A stretch of 64,000 bases of DNA, from assembly GCA_944470555.2 (NCBI GenBank), contig OX104132.1, positions 11,727,755 through 11,791,754 of the forward strand. Reading direction: 5' to 3'. Each line of letters begins with the position of its first letter. The stretch's first letter is position 1. The position numbers and the translations under genes are program-made. The notes below the pieces were generated by a model that saw nothing but the letters and a program-made list of their open reading frames with translations, had not been told where the DNA came from and made no database searches. This DNA is from Heterobilharzia americana (taxonomy: Eukaryota > Platyhelminthes > Trematoda > Strigeidida > Schistosomatidae). Positions 50,365 to 61,115 of the stretch are shown here, one piece after another.

Positions 50365-52368
50365 AGATTGTTTTTAGAACTTTAGGATCGGAGGTGAAAT
50401 CATCAAAGAGGCGACCTTGTAAAGTTTATTTAGACTGAGAAACATGCCAGTAGTGAAATACTGTCGGTAGAAGTAAAACGAATAACTTAATATCTTGAAG
50501 TGTCTGTTTACAGTTTCCACTTAATTATTGAACATGAATTTATCAAATCAAGGTGAAATTGAAATTTGAGAAACAAAGCCACGAAGAGATTACTGGGGCC
50601 CCATAAATCAGCAAACAAAGTCCAGTAGAGTTTTAAGGAAGATTGTATGATCCAATAACAGTTCATGCATATGTATGTGTATTTACCCTAATCGTTATCA
50701 CTAAAAACTACTAACAAATATTTAATCCATGTATCAGAACTGTTCATTTTACTCGACAGATATGAACGTTTCACATTTATATTTGTTCAGCAGCCTATAG
50801 ACCAATTATCAGGTACAACACAGAAATCAGTGGACCAATAAGCAAGTAAACTAAACATACCGTCAAGTTCTAGGTTTTGAAGATTGGTCATTGATAAGAA
50901 CCAATGGATAAAGTTCATCTCTGAAGTCACCTTGTACTTCTATTACCTAAGCAGGTGACATTGTTATGTACGTCTCAAGCTGATTTATCAGCATGACATT
51001 GCATCAAACTGCATTGATTTTTCAAATAGACTTTTCCCCTCATTTGCTTCTTTCCCATGAGTCTGATATAATTACAGTATACTTGGAGCTGAAACTTCTG
51101 CAAACTCCACTAACTGGATTAGAAAATCACTGTTCACTCTACAGTTTAAGAGTTGATAATTTTCCCAGTCATGAATTGTTCAAAAATGAAGGGTAAAATC
51201 TGTCCGTAATTCATGACACACTTATCTACTTATACATTTCATATAAGTAAGTAGTTTTCATCACCAACAATTATGAAATGAAAATAAGGTACAATTACAT
51301 ACAAGTTCTATATTCTTGTCAAGTGAATACCTTCAAAAACCGATGACAAGATTTTAGTTCATTGTGGTGTCTACGTTACAGCTGAGCAACACCAGAAAAA
51401 TACAGCCGATTCATAGTAGATTGTGAATGAGTCAGAGTTACCAAGGGTTAGTGTTATCATTTTCAGTTTATCACTAGATTTTCAGAACCTTTTTTATCAC
51501 TGTCTCCTAAAGCAAGGGAATAATTTGCAGGTATCTTTTGTTAACATGAAGTAAATTAAGGTGAAAAAACCCAGTTTTCATTTGTTATGTAACGTGATAT
51601 TTCAAGTAGTCACGTTTTTACATATCGACCTCTCTTCAGTTTTTATATTTGTGCTACTCATATGGCAGCTAAGAACGTGAGTAACTTATTTACTGTATAT
51701 TATGCTTTCGTTCTTTCTCCACGTGTGTTTGTGTATACACACAATTGCTTTACTTCTAATTTATTATCATTAAATTATGTTGTAGTAGCACCAATCATGT
51801 GGTTCTTGTTCGAACTTTATACAGTTTACTTGTATCATTTTTCAATTCAGTGACCTTTGTAAATGACTATCAGCAATGACGCCAATTAGGATCAACATAT
51901 TTTATTCTTCAATATTCTTTACTTTACTTATTAAATTTGTCATGTTTTTTTCTACTCAAAGAATTCATGTTATTTTCATAACGGCGTAGAGAGAAAGAAA
52001 GAACAGAATATCATTTAGTAGGTATTACAGATTCACTCTTCACTCAGTTTTACTTTCATCGAAGACTACTAATGATGTAATGAAACGACTGTGTAATATC
52101 ATTTCGTTATTGTAACAAAAGTGTTGTTGATTGTTAAGTAGTTTTAATGTGTTTTACAAAACTGTAAGTACTGAACAATTTTGATAGTCACATTGTTTCT
52201 TAAAACAATGAGGAATTCAGTACAATATTCTCCAACATGTCGTCTTGTTCTTACTTTTGAAGACTGCAAAATCTTTTCCATCAGGTTTTCGTCTTGGATT
52301 TTACACTAATATACTGTTTTACAATTCAATAAAAATACAAATCAAGTAGTTTGGGGTTGGTAAACATC
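50365..52368. other. spacer with one possible small exon
   Basis: No repeat was recognised. At 51640-51676 a short segment sits between a good acceptor (ACCTCTCTTCAG) and a good donor (AACGTGAGT) and contains ATGGCAGCTAAGAAC. It could be a first coding exon (MAAKN) or chance. Confidence 0.3.
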
Positions 52369-52425
52369 AATTATAGATTTTAAGTAAGTCATGAAGATGA
52401 TAAGTCTTAGAAACTAAGATGCAAA
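52369..52425 (+). repeat. left inverted arm
   Basis: AATTATAGATTTTAAGTAAG to AAACTAAGATGCAAAC. Its reverse complement matches 53032-53089 with a few mismatches. Confidence 0.85.
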
Positions 52426-53031
52426 CAACCGCACCATTCTGGGGACAAAAAATAAAGGCAAATTGCCTGATTCGACCACCTTCATGTGCATTTATCTGTT
52501 TAACTGCTCCTGTGGAGCTAGTTACGTTGAGCGCACAATGAGGCAAGTCCATCGTTGAATTTCTGAGCACCACCTATCATAGTTGAGCAAGGAACAACTT
52601 CGAACAATAAAGAGCTCCATACTTGCACATTTAGTTGACACTGGACATCAAGTAGATACTAGAAAAGGATTCAAAAATATTCATCGCATACCAATTAATT
52701 TACTATAAGGACAACGCACTCATTTACTTAACACAGAAGAGGCAATCGCAATCCACCTTTACGGACCTAACCTTTATATTCAAGAAAAGTTTGTTCGACC
52801 ACTTTCATTAACGTGGTCGTCAATATGAAATAACTTCTAGTATTTACTTTGTGCACCTCTTCTCCCCCCTTGTTTCTACCAATATTTATTTGTTCGCCTA
52901 TTGTTACGTAATCATTTATTGTTTATGACTGGAGAGTCGTCAAGAACTACTTCATTAACTCCAGCAGTTAAGATGCCACTTACCTTAGAATAATCTACTT
53001 CATATTACCAATTTTGATTACTCCATTAATT

Positions 53032-53089
53032 ATTTGCATCTTACTTTCTAAATCGTATCATCTTCATGGCTTACTTAAAATCTATCATT
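53032..53089 (-). repeat. right inverted arm
   Basis: ATTTGCATCTTACTTTC to TTACTTAAAATCTATCATT, the inverted partner of 52369-52425. Confidence 0.85.
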
Positions 53090-53884
53090 AATATTCATTA
53101 ATCCTCGCAACTTGATTGATGTTTTCATTAAAGAATCTTTGATAGCGTATAAATTCCGGTCTACTATTTGTGCAAAAAACAGCTAGACCGGCTGATAGGT
53201 TAAGATTTGCATTAGGAACTTGATAGCTGAAGTAATGGCCATCAATCGACCGCTTTGTGCACTTAATGAGGTCCCAAAAGGAGTCACATACTGTCTTAGG
53301 AGTTTAGTGTAAAGGATCTTTAATCGCCGATGAGACTTGAGTTCCCTGGTGGTTACAGAAATTGCATCTCGATAACAACTGGCAAGGCCGAACAGATTGT
53401 CCTATCAATTGAATTCGAACACTCGTCCAGTATGTCTTACCAGAAAAGTCAAACATTGCGTGACATTCGTTCGTAAGTAATATTTAATACGTAACCCCCC
53501 ACAATAGTCAAAATATTACTACTTTAATATACTGTAAAGCCTACCTACTCCAAAGAAAACAGGTAGTAAAGTGTAAAACCCTATATTTCAAGTACCTTTG
53601 TGTTAGGATTCCTGTAGGAAACAAAGAATGTGTTAACTATTAGTTCAAAGTCAGATAGGTCCACCAAATGGAGCAACCTCTAGTTTATAAGAAAGTATCA
53701 TCAGCGGGTAAGCGATTTAGCAGTATACCCCGTATTCTTCCCCAAGTCCGCAATGTAGCCAATAAACTGGGTGATACGCATTATACTGCATTTTGTACCT
53801 TGAATTGCCAGGTAGTAAAATCTCTAAATTTGGGATTATATGATACAAGCTGAATTCATTCAAAGGAATCCTATTTTCCTCATT
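53090..53884. other. spacer, nothing recognised
   Basis: The 61-codon frame at 53668-53853 has no motif. No repeat was matched. Confidence 0.35.
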
Positions 53885-54020
53885 TTTAGAGTTGCATTTT
53901 GCTGATGAGTGTTAGCATACATGAAACCTAAATCCATAGCTTCCTGATTATTGATTTTCAACAGCGGACATCCAGTTCACTGTTTATATACTAGCTAACA
54001 TGATCACCATGCTTAGGTCA
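53885..54020 (+). repeat. family C hammerhead SINE copy, decayed
   Basis: GCTGATGAGTGTTAGCATAC, then ATGAAACCTAAATCCATAGC (53896-53940). CTGATGA and GAAAC are kept, but stem III (ACCTAAAT) no longer pairs. The body with AGCTAACATGATCACCATG follows. Confidence 0.55.
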
Positions 54021-54779
54021 CATTATTAATTGCCACGTAAGTAACTTGTTGGCTTCACATCAACATAAAATATCTAGCATAAAATTGCATTCAGGTTAAA
54101 CTGTAAGGAAACATGTGTTGAATATATATCAAAGTAAATGGTTTGTTAGTTTAAGATACACAGGATCATGAAATTCTAGGGAATGTCTTGTTCACTTTTC
54201 ACTGTTTTTAGAATCTTTGAATTCATTACTTCAGTTTAGACATTTGCTCTATTCACGAGTATCATAATAATTTAACTGTAGTTTTAAAAATAAAGTTAAC
54301 TTGATGTATCACACCTTAGATAAGTTGGCAGATTTATGTCAATATAATAAATTACATAGGTTTTAAGTGAATCGATCGATAAACTGGGTGCTAAAATATC
54401 CGACTATGTCTTGTCATAGTTTAGCATGCAGACATTTTTATCCTTAAGAAGTGCGACCAATACTGTTGTCCCACAATGCTTACTTCTGTTAAAGGCAAGT
54501 CAACAGGAGTGAATTTCCTATCATACCGTTTTGTGTATTTTTTATCATTGTTAAACTGATAAATATCAACTAGTAACTTCATCTTTGTTAGGGTTAACAA
54601 GTTTCAAGTCAAGATGTGTAATGTATAATTATAACTGAACTCTCGATAATTCATGACTAGTCTAGATGTAGGTATTATTTTTTCATGTAGCCAAAATCAT
54701 TGTCGATTGACTATAGGAAGACTATGAACTGTATGAATTGATTGGTCACGGGAGTGCAACCACTTCATGTTGTTTAGTC
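54021..54779. other. spacer, nothing recognised
   Basis: AT-rich with no supported feature. Confidence 0.35.
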
Positions 54780-55020
54780 CTCAGTGCAGACCGAATCCTA
54801 TCGATCATATTTGCAATGTGGCAACCAAGCTAGGAAGCTAAGCATCGCTTCTTGCCGGTTGCCTCCAACCAACTAACATCTACTAATGTGCACCGCGATG
54901 CTGAGCTTCCTAGTTTGGTTGCCACATTGCAAATAGGATCCATAGGACTAGGCAACATGAAAGTGGTTGCACTCCAGTGACCAATCAATGCATGTAAGCC
55001 AGTCCTACAGGAGGTCAGTC
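54780..55020. repeat. family C SINE body in inverted duplication
   Basis: TATTTGCAATGTGGCAACCA, AGCTAGGAAGCTAAGCATCG lies opposite CTGAGCTTCCTAGTTTGG, TTGCCACATTGCAAATA, forming an inverted pair around CCAACCAACTAACATC. This is family C body sequence. Confidence 0.6.
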
Positions 55021-55210
55021 GTGGCCTGAATAGCTCAGTGGTAAAGTCGCTGACTACAACACTGGGTGAAGCGAGTTCGAATCTCAGGCGAGACATCAGT
55101 TCCATCGAGGTTGTAGATACGCCTTGCAGACGAGTGCCTACAAGCAGGAAACCTAGGTCCATAGATTCCTGCGGATTGCCTACAACCAACTAATATGAAC
55201 GTTATATTCA
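55021..55210 (+). repeat. family C SINE with tRNA-like head and hammerhead remnant
   Basis: The tRNA-like head at 55022-55096 has A box-like TAGCTCAGTGGTAAAGTC, then B box GAGTTCGAATCTC. 25 bases later comes the family C ribozyme (55121-55165: GCCTTG, CAGACGA, GTGCCTACAAGCAG, GAAACCTAGGTCC). CTGANGA has become CAGACGA. The order head-ribozyme-body defines the family. Confidence 0.7.
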
Positions 55211-55849
55211 GCATACAATCAGTCTACACAGAAAACAACTCGTCTTGCCAAATTTCCCTCAGCTCCAACTAATTCACCTAAACATTTAGGAGGAACAGTG
55301 GGTAGCGGTGGAACCGCGACGCAAGTCTTGTCTGATTTGACAATCGGCAGGCAGTTGTATCCGTCTCTCAGTGAGCAGTTTTACTCCAGCTAAGACTTGA
55401 ATCTGGTAGCCACCATCATAGTCACTCCCTAAGGGGGAAGGTGAGCGTCTTGCTGAGGAGTTCAAATTAAGATGAAGTGCGTACCCTAAAACCCATATAC
55501 CAGTGGTGCCTAATCAATTCGGTCCAACCAACAACGGTAAATTTTAAAGCATCATATCTTATTCGCCTTAATTGTGATCCAAATAAGAGGTAGTAAGCCA
55601 ATAAATAGTTTAGACGAAGTCAGAACCATAATTTAATATGGATATAGTCACTGAAAGTCCTATGCTTTCTTATTACTTAATTAGAATTGAGATCTACCCA
55701 GTTTTCTTATCGATAGTCAAAATGTATGCGTGGTTTGACTATAGTAACACATGATACAATATTCCACAATGCTTATGAGTAGTTTCAGACTTTTCATCCT
55801 CTCGGAGTACACAAAATATACCGTACAGTTTCCATATAGTAACCTTTGT
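55211..55849. other. spacer with eroded family A sequence
   Basis: 55300-55450 resembles a badly eroded minus-strand family A unit (GTGGGTAGCGGTGGAACC). TCAATTCGGTCCAACCAAC near 55516 is the family A body end. No gene is seen. Confidence 0.4.
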
Positions 55850-56290
55850 CAATCATATGTTTCGCAATCGAGGAACTTAGACGTCTACTACCAAGGTTTA
55901 TGGGGTCAGGTGATTAAGTCCCCCTCTGAAGCCACTTGAAAATGTGCCGTGAGGCCCTAATGTGCATGGAAATATGAGTCATCTCTGTGCATGTCTCCGC
56001 ACAAACATTTGAATTGCTAGATGCATTGGAATGTGATACTATCGTTCATATGTTCTCAGGGTTTGGGAGGATATACAGACTCAGTGGTTTCTGTTAGTCG
56101 GACCAAAGGTCGTTCTTACAGCATATTTAAGTCTCTACTTAAAGCTACGACAATGACCTATGTGCAGAAGACTGATGAAGATGTCTTGGAGCATATTCTG
56201 AAGTGACTTCAGAGGCAAACTGAATCAGCCGAACCTGTATATGTTGGTAGCAGACGTCCAACTTCTTAGGTCGCAAAACATATCGTTGAG
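55850..56290. repeat. imperfect inverted repeat, PLE-end-like
   Basis: ATCATATGTTTCGCAATCGA, GGAACTTAGACGTCTACTAC (55856-55900) are inverted in GTAGCAGACGTCCAACTTC, TTAGGTCGCAAAACATATCG (56248-56287). Arms are about 95 bases. GGAACTTAGACG also occurs at the left end of the PLE at 29365, so this is probably an eroded pair of PLE pLTRs. Confidence 0.6.
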
Positions 56291-56744
56291 ATAGGTCACA
56301 GGATTGATGTTGCAACTTTCTTTAGACCTATTTAGAAAATAAGTTAGGAGATGCATGGTTAAATTTGTTTAGGCCTCAGCTATTAGGAGGTTTGAACCAC
56401 CTGTGTGTATTCAAAAACAATTTATTATCACAATAAATCTCCCTCGGAGAATTGAACTAGGAATCCAAGTTCGATGTACTATTATTTTCGTTGTGTTGAT
56501 TTTCATTATTATTTGGCTTATAATTCCAATTTGACCTCTTATCATGTGCTTACCCCTTATCTTAATGAGTTTTCATATTTGTCCTTAACACAAAAATCAT
56601 TTCATTTTCAAGAAAGTTCTAAACTCTGGAATAAGTTTTGTTTACAGATGATGACTGAGTAGTATACACTTCGAACATCAATATAAATTTGAGCTTATCA
56701 CGAAGTCTAGCTGAACTCGTGAGCTAATAGAAGTTGGAAATATG

Positions 56745-56960
56745 GACTATTGGGTTGTGACCCAGCGGCTCAATGATAACGCGCTGGCCGCGGGACCTGA
56801 AGATCGCGGGTTCGATCCCTGGCGGGGTCGTGGGTGTGCACTGCTGAGGAGTCAAATACTACCCTGACGAAACAGCTGCCCAGTGCTTCCAGGTTTCCTT
56901 TGTTCCTCCAGCTGATGTCAGTCTATGATGAATAACAACCTGAAAGGAACTCTGAACAGT
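56745..56960 (+). repeat. family B hammerhead SINE, best preserved tRNA-like head
   Basis: The tRNA-like head at 56755-56830 reads ACCCAGCGGCTCAATGATAA, GCGCTGGCCGCGGGACC and B box GGGTTCGATCCC. The ribozyme (56838-56886) follows, then the tail CCAGGTTTCCTTTGTTCC, CTGATGTCAGTCTATGATGA. Confidence 0.8.
56838..56886 (+). ncRNA. hammerhead ribozyme motif, family B, cleavage-site change
   Basis: Stem I GCACTG/CAGTGC, CTGAGGA, stem II GTCA/TGAC and GAAA are intact. The nucleotide before the cleavage C is C, not U (CTGCC for CTGTC), which should reduce or abolish cleavage. Confidence 0.75.
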
Positions 56961-57714
56961 TTATGAAAAGGACGCTTTCACAACCATACTGTTTGGTGTA
57001 TGCAGCAAAGAAGAAATTGAGTATCAATGCTACTTTAAAGTAGTGACATTTATATTTCTTCCATTTTTAGTCATAGTCTCTAATAAAAGAAGTGTAGAAA
57101 GATTAACTCGGTAATTTCGACTTATTTATCATTTTAAAAACGAGTATGCTGACAGGAATGCTATTTCAAAAAATGATTGACGTTATTACTATTGTACAGA
57201 ACCATGGAAAATAATTTGCGTGCCTGATTTTCATTTGTTTCGACCTTTTATAGTATAGATGAAAAAGACCTTGGTGACACAACATAATATAAAAGGAAAA
57301 CAGAATGAGAAGAGGAAGACAAACATGGAGAAAACTAAAAGTCTTGGGCAGGCTTGTGTTTTAATTATTTATTCTTTCGTTTTTGTCTACTTTTTTAAAT
57401 ATAGGCTTAATGAAGTTTACTTAAGTTAGGGAAAAATGAAAGAAACTAGTGAAATGTTCTACAGGTTCAGGTATACACGAAGACAGGAAGTTGTGTTTTT
57501 TGCCAGCTGTCTATCATCTGTTTGATTTAATAATGCAGCAGATAAATGAGTGAGCAAGCGAGTGAAGAAAAACAAGTAAACAGGCATTACACCTTAGGAA
57601 ATGACTCATGTATTTCTGTATTTATATGTATTCTAAGGAGTCTCACTTAAGTTTTGTCTTTTTTTCTCATGTGCATATAGGTCTGTAAGTAGATTAGTGT
57701 CTTAGGTCGAGATT
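56961..57714. other. spacer, nothing recognised
   Basis: AT-rich with no supported feature. Confidence 0.35.
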
Positions 57715-57895
57715 CATCATAGAATGACATCAGTTGAAGGGACATTGGAAACCTAGAAGAACTGGACAGCTGTTTCATCCTAATACGGGCTTTTTAGGAG
57801 TGCATACCCACGACCCCGTTAGGGCTCGGACGCAGGACTTTCTGGTTCCTTGGCCAGCACATTATCATTGAGCCAATGGGTCAGAATCCAATGGT
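57715..57895 (-). repeat. family B SINE copy, minus orientation
   Basis: The minus strand has the tRNA-like head (ACCCATTGGCTCAATGATAA), GGGGTCGTGGGTATGCAC, a damaged ribozyme (57759-57806, CTGAGGA lost, GAAACAGCTGTCCAG kept) and the tail TCTAGGTTTCCAATG. Confidence 0.7.
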
Positions 57896-57899
57896 TAAT

Positions 57900-58290
57900 A
57901 TTTCCTGATGTCAGTTCATGATGAATTCCAACCTGAAATCAATTAACAAATCTCCACAAAACTCCAGATAGAATTATTCTAGTGCTCATTGGTGACTAGC
58001 TTCAAGAGGTGATTCCTGAAGTTCTAGTGACAACTCGTGACCAGTGAAGTCAACCAAGTCGAATGTGAGGACAGTTACCCAACGGTAGCATTGGATATAA
58101 GTCGCGCTATATCCTGAAATGACAGAAGTAGGAAATATGGGGTCATGGTATGCACTGCTGAGGAGTCCAACACTAGGACGAAACAGCTATCCAGTTCTCC
58201 CAGGTTTCCAATGTTTCTCCAACCGATATCCGTCCATGATAAATACCAACCTGAAATCGGTGACTAAACACCCACAAACTGCTAGCTAGA
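57900..58290 (+). repeat. family B SINE copy, plus orientation
   Basis: Family B arm (GAATTCCAACCTGAAATC; CTCGTGACCAGTGAAGTC; GTCGAATGTGAGGACAG), no tRNA-like head, then the ribozyme at 58151-58197 and the tail (CCATGATAAATACCAACC). The adjacent minus copy makes a head-to-head pair. Confidence 0.7.
58151..58197 (+). ncRNA. hammerhead ribozyme motif, family B, minor stem damage
   Basis: GCACTG, CTGAGGA, GTCC AACACTA GGAC, GAAA, CAGCTATC, CAGTTC. The core and stem II are intact. Stem III has one mismatch (ACAG with CTAT) and stem I one. The cleavage triplet AUC still obeys the NUH rule. Confidence 0.7.
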
Positions 58291-58544
58291 ATTAAGCTTC
58301 ATTAGTATTCTTTGTCTGTTTGTACGTATCAACTATACATTGTATTTTTAACTTCACAGTATGAAGTATTGTATTTGCTTGAAACAGTTTATCTCATCTG
58401 TCTTTTAAGTGGTTTTCATCCTTTCAGTATGGGAGCTTGATAAGATGTTAGATAAAAAACAATAACATTTAACACTGATTGGTCACTACAAGGAAACCAA
58501 TATAATATTGTTTAATCCTAAATGCTGAACAGGTTTTATCAATC
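58291..58544. other. spacer, nothing recognised
   Basis: No supported feature. Confidence 0.35.
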
Positions 58545-58800
58545 ATTTTGCAATGTGGCCACCAAGTTAGGTGGCTCAGAATCATGGTGGACTTATAAAT
58601 ACGTAAGTTCGTAGGAAGAAGCCTTGGACATTGGTTTCTGCCTGCTGGTGGTCATAAGTAAAACATATTTGCAATCATGAGGAGATTGGTGCTTCCTTGG
58701 TGATTTGAATCTACACCGTTTGCTTCCGAAGTCAGAGACTTTACCAGACGTTGACTGGAACTCAAAACTAAGGAATAAACAGCAACTCCAATGACTCAAT
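58545..58800 (-). repeat. family C SINE, minus orientation, tRNA-like head and decayed ribozyme
   Basis: The minus strand from 58800 has a tRNA-like block (GGTAAAGTCTCTGACTTC, TGTAGATTCAAATCACC), then a ribozyme remnant at 58615-58665 (TTATGACCACCAGCAGGC, AGAAACCAATGTCCAAGGC), then the body end CTTGGTGGCCACATTGC. This repeats the family C order. Confidence 0.6.
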
Positions 58801-60829
58801 GGCGACCGGTTCGAGTATGGCGATTGATTGTTGAATATGACGATTCAGATTTTCTTGGGTACACTTAAAGTATTTTAATAGTTGATAGTACAATCAATAT
58901 CTTTTTTACGAAGTTTATAATGAAAAGAACTGTAGAACACTGTAGTGTGTATATTGCATATTCCTTAGATAATATGTTCCTGGAATTTCAATACATGTTA
59001 AGCTTTTAATCTTATCTTCGCCCCCTAAATATTGCGAATTATTCATCTTGAAATAATATGAGTCTTAGTTGATCCACTCATATTCTGATCATCGGATCTG
59101 TTCACACTAAGTACTACTGTTTCATCACTTATCAGGTATAGAGGAACATTCAAATAGTAGTCGGTGTATATGTTGATTTTTAAAGTCATTTACGTATACG
59201 GGTATAGTTTTATATGAAAATCACTCGTTCCTGGAGTTTTCCACGCTGAATTCACTAATGTATCAAGTCAACTTAATACCACGTTTCTGATAAGAACTTT
59301 AAGTGGTTTCTCAATGTTCATATATATGCGCTTGAATTGCTTGCACAGCCGGGGAGACTCTTTTTACCAATATTGTTGTATACCTATAAACCTGCCAATA
59401 TAATAGCTGCGAAAAGGCAGCTAGTCATAGTTGTTCAATAACAAATTTCATGTAAATCTATCGTACCGAAAAGAATGATCATTATTACAGATTTCTAAGC
59501 AATTATATAAAATACATTGGACTTATGTCTGGCATCTGCTTTCATGTGAAATGAACTTGAACAACTGAGATCACTTTTGACATACCTCTTAGAGGATTCA
59601 ACGATAAACTTCAGTGTCCATGAAGACCTTTGACCTGGGAGCATAGATTTCCTTTGACAACTCAAACAAAGTCAGAGACTTCACACAATGATTTCAATTT
59701 TTATTCCAGTAACCCTTTGCTTTCTTTTTTCCTAATCCTACTTCCATTACCACAAAGCATCGAGATGGACAGTGATTCAGTGTGTGCAATTTACTTCTCA
59801 GCTATCATAAAGTTTGACAGCCTCATCAAATGACTTACCTCTTTTGTATAAAACCCTATTTTGGACGGTATGTTTTTCGCACTGTGACAAGCAGTCTGAT
59901 AAATGAAGTGTCTGTTAAATGTCTGGATCTTTCTTACGTCTTCTACTTTTACCTACTATTTCTCACAGACAGAGCAGTAAATTCAACCTTTAGTATATAA
60001 TCGAGTTTCTGATCGGAAACAGGTAGTTCAGCCTATTTTTACGTGTGAGGGCTTTATTATTCATCAATCAATAAAGAATTGGTGCAATCTCACAAGCAGA
60101 TGCAGTTGTCAGCTTACTCAACAATTCCGTCTGTTTTAATCAAGCACCTCATATAAGCAAACTAGTGTCAGTCAGTATTTTCCACTCTGAAGGTAAAAAA
60201 ATACACTTAGAACAGTCTTGTATCGTTAATTGATTTATCTGAAAGGCTTTATATATGACTCATTTTGTGCGGTGGTGAAATCCTACAATATAGTGGGTAA
60301 CTTTACGGCATCACCAGGCTCCGTACGGTTCGTATGAAAACACTTTTTGCTACTTTAAGTAAGAATCAAAATTTTAACATGCTTTAGGATCTAGACAAAA
60401 CTCATATATAACAATTTATATAGATTTTGAATCAGAAAGAACTCTGATTCCATCGATACAGTATTGACAAAAATACACAAAGCTTCTACAAGAGTCTTTT
60501 AGTGATTCACAGAAGGCTTCCTGCCGACAGTATTTTAAGTGTTATCATGGCTTCGAACTTTTGGACCTATTTATAGTCGCACAACTGCACCAAAACCTCC
60601 AATTATGCGGTGATTATTTACTCGACAACCTGAAGTGGGGAAAGTGTGTAAAACTCAATGAGGGTTTATCGATAAAGGGAACATAGTTCTATTCAAATAC
60701 ACACAGTTGGTTTTTATGATGTGCTAAAATGACTTTCAGTTTTGTTAAATGATAGAAACTGATACAAATTTTTATTATCAGAAGATGGTGAGAGATTATT
60801 TTACTGTACTGGCTACTGATGATATTCCA
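58801..60829. other. long spacer, nothing recognised
   Basis: AT-rich. The 67-codon frame at 59630-59833 shows no motif. No repeat was matched. Confidence 0.35.
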
Positions 60830-60960
60830 TGGGTATTTCGTGGGTGCGCACTGCTGAGGAGTCAAATACTAGCCTGACGAAACAGCTGTCCAGTGCTTCC
60901 AGGTTTCCTTTGTTCCTCCAACTGATGTCAGTCTATGATGAATAACAACTTGAAATATTT
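60830..60960 (+). repeat. family B SINE 3' half with intact ribozyme
   Basis: It starts at the ribozyme without a tRNA-like head and ends CAGTCTATGATGAATAACAA, CTTGAAA. It is almost identical to 56830-56960 over its length. Confidence 0.75.
60846..60896 (+). ncRNA. hammerhead ribozyme motif, family B, all core residues intact
   Basis: Stem I GCACTG (60848-60853) with CAGTGC (60891-60896); core CTGAGGA (60854-60860); stem II GTCA (60861-60864) with TGAC (60875-60878); GAAA (60879-60882); stem III ACAG/CTGT (60882-60889) without a loop; cleavage predicted after C60890 (GUC). This is the cleanest ribozyme in the window. Confidence 0.85.
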
Positions 60961-60999
60961 TATATTAGTTTACAACTTTGGAAATTTTAGGATGGATAA

Positions 61000-61115
61000 C
61001 AAATTCAGTTTGGAGGTTTGTGATGATTTATTGATTTCAAGTTAGCATTATTCATGAGTTGATATAAGTTGGAGAACCATTGAAAACCTCAGTTCACTGG
61101 ACAGCGTCTTGGTCA
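61000..61115 (-). repeat. family B SINE tail, minus orientation, truncated
   Basis: GTTTGGAGGTTTGTGATGAT, TTATTGATTTCAAGTTAGC, TGAAAACCTCAGTTCACTGG is the complement of a family B arm and tail, ending at the stem I 3' strand (CACTGGACAGC). It lies 40 bases from the plus copy at 60830-60960, so the two are inverted neighbours. Confidence 0.65.

Larger units (their letters stand above)
52369..53089 (+). mobile_element. Penelope-like element 3' part between inverted repeats
   Basis: Plus-strand broken frames contain KANCLIRPPSCAFICLTAP and IVEFLSTTYHS, then remnants resembling HLVDTGHQVDTRKGF, NIHRIPINL, GQRTHLLNTEEAIAIHL and YGPNLYIQEKFVRP, the GIY-YIG-side C-terminus of PLE proteins. Arms 52369-52425 and 53032-53089 are inverted copies of about 57 bases. 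All frames are interrupted. Confidence 0.75.

Noticed and set aside
55022..55096. Apparent tRNA gene
   Set aside because: A tRNA-like SINE head followed at fixed distance by a hammerhead; the acceptor stem is mismatched.
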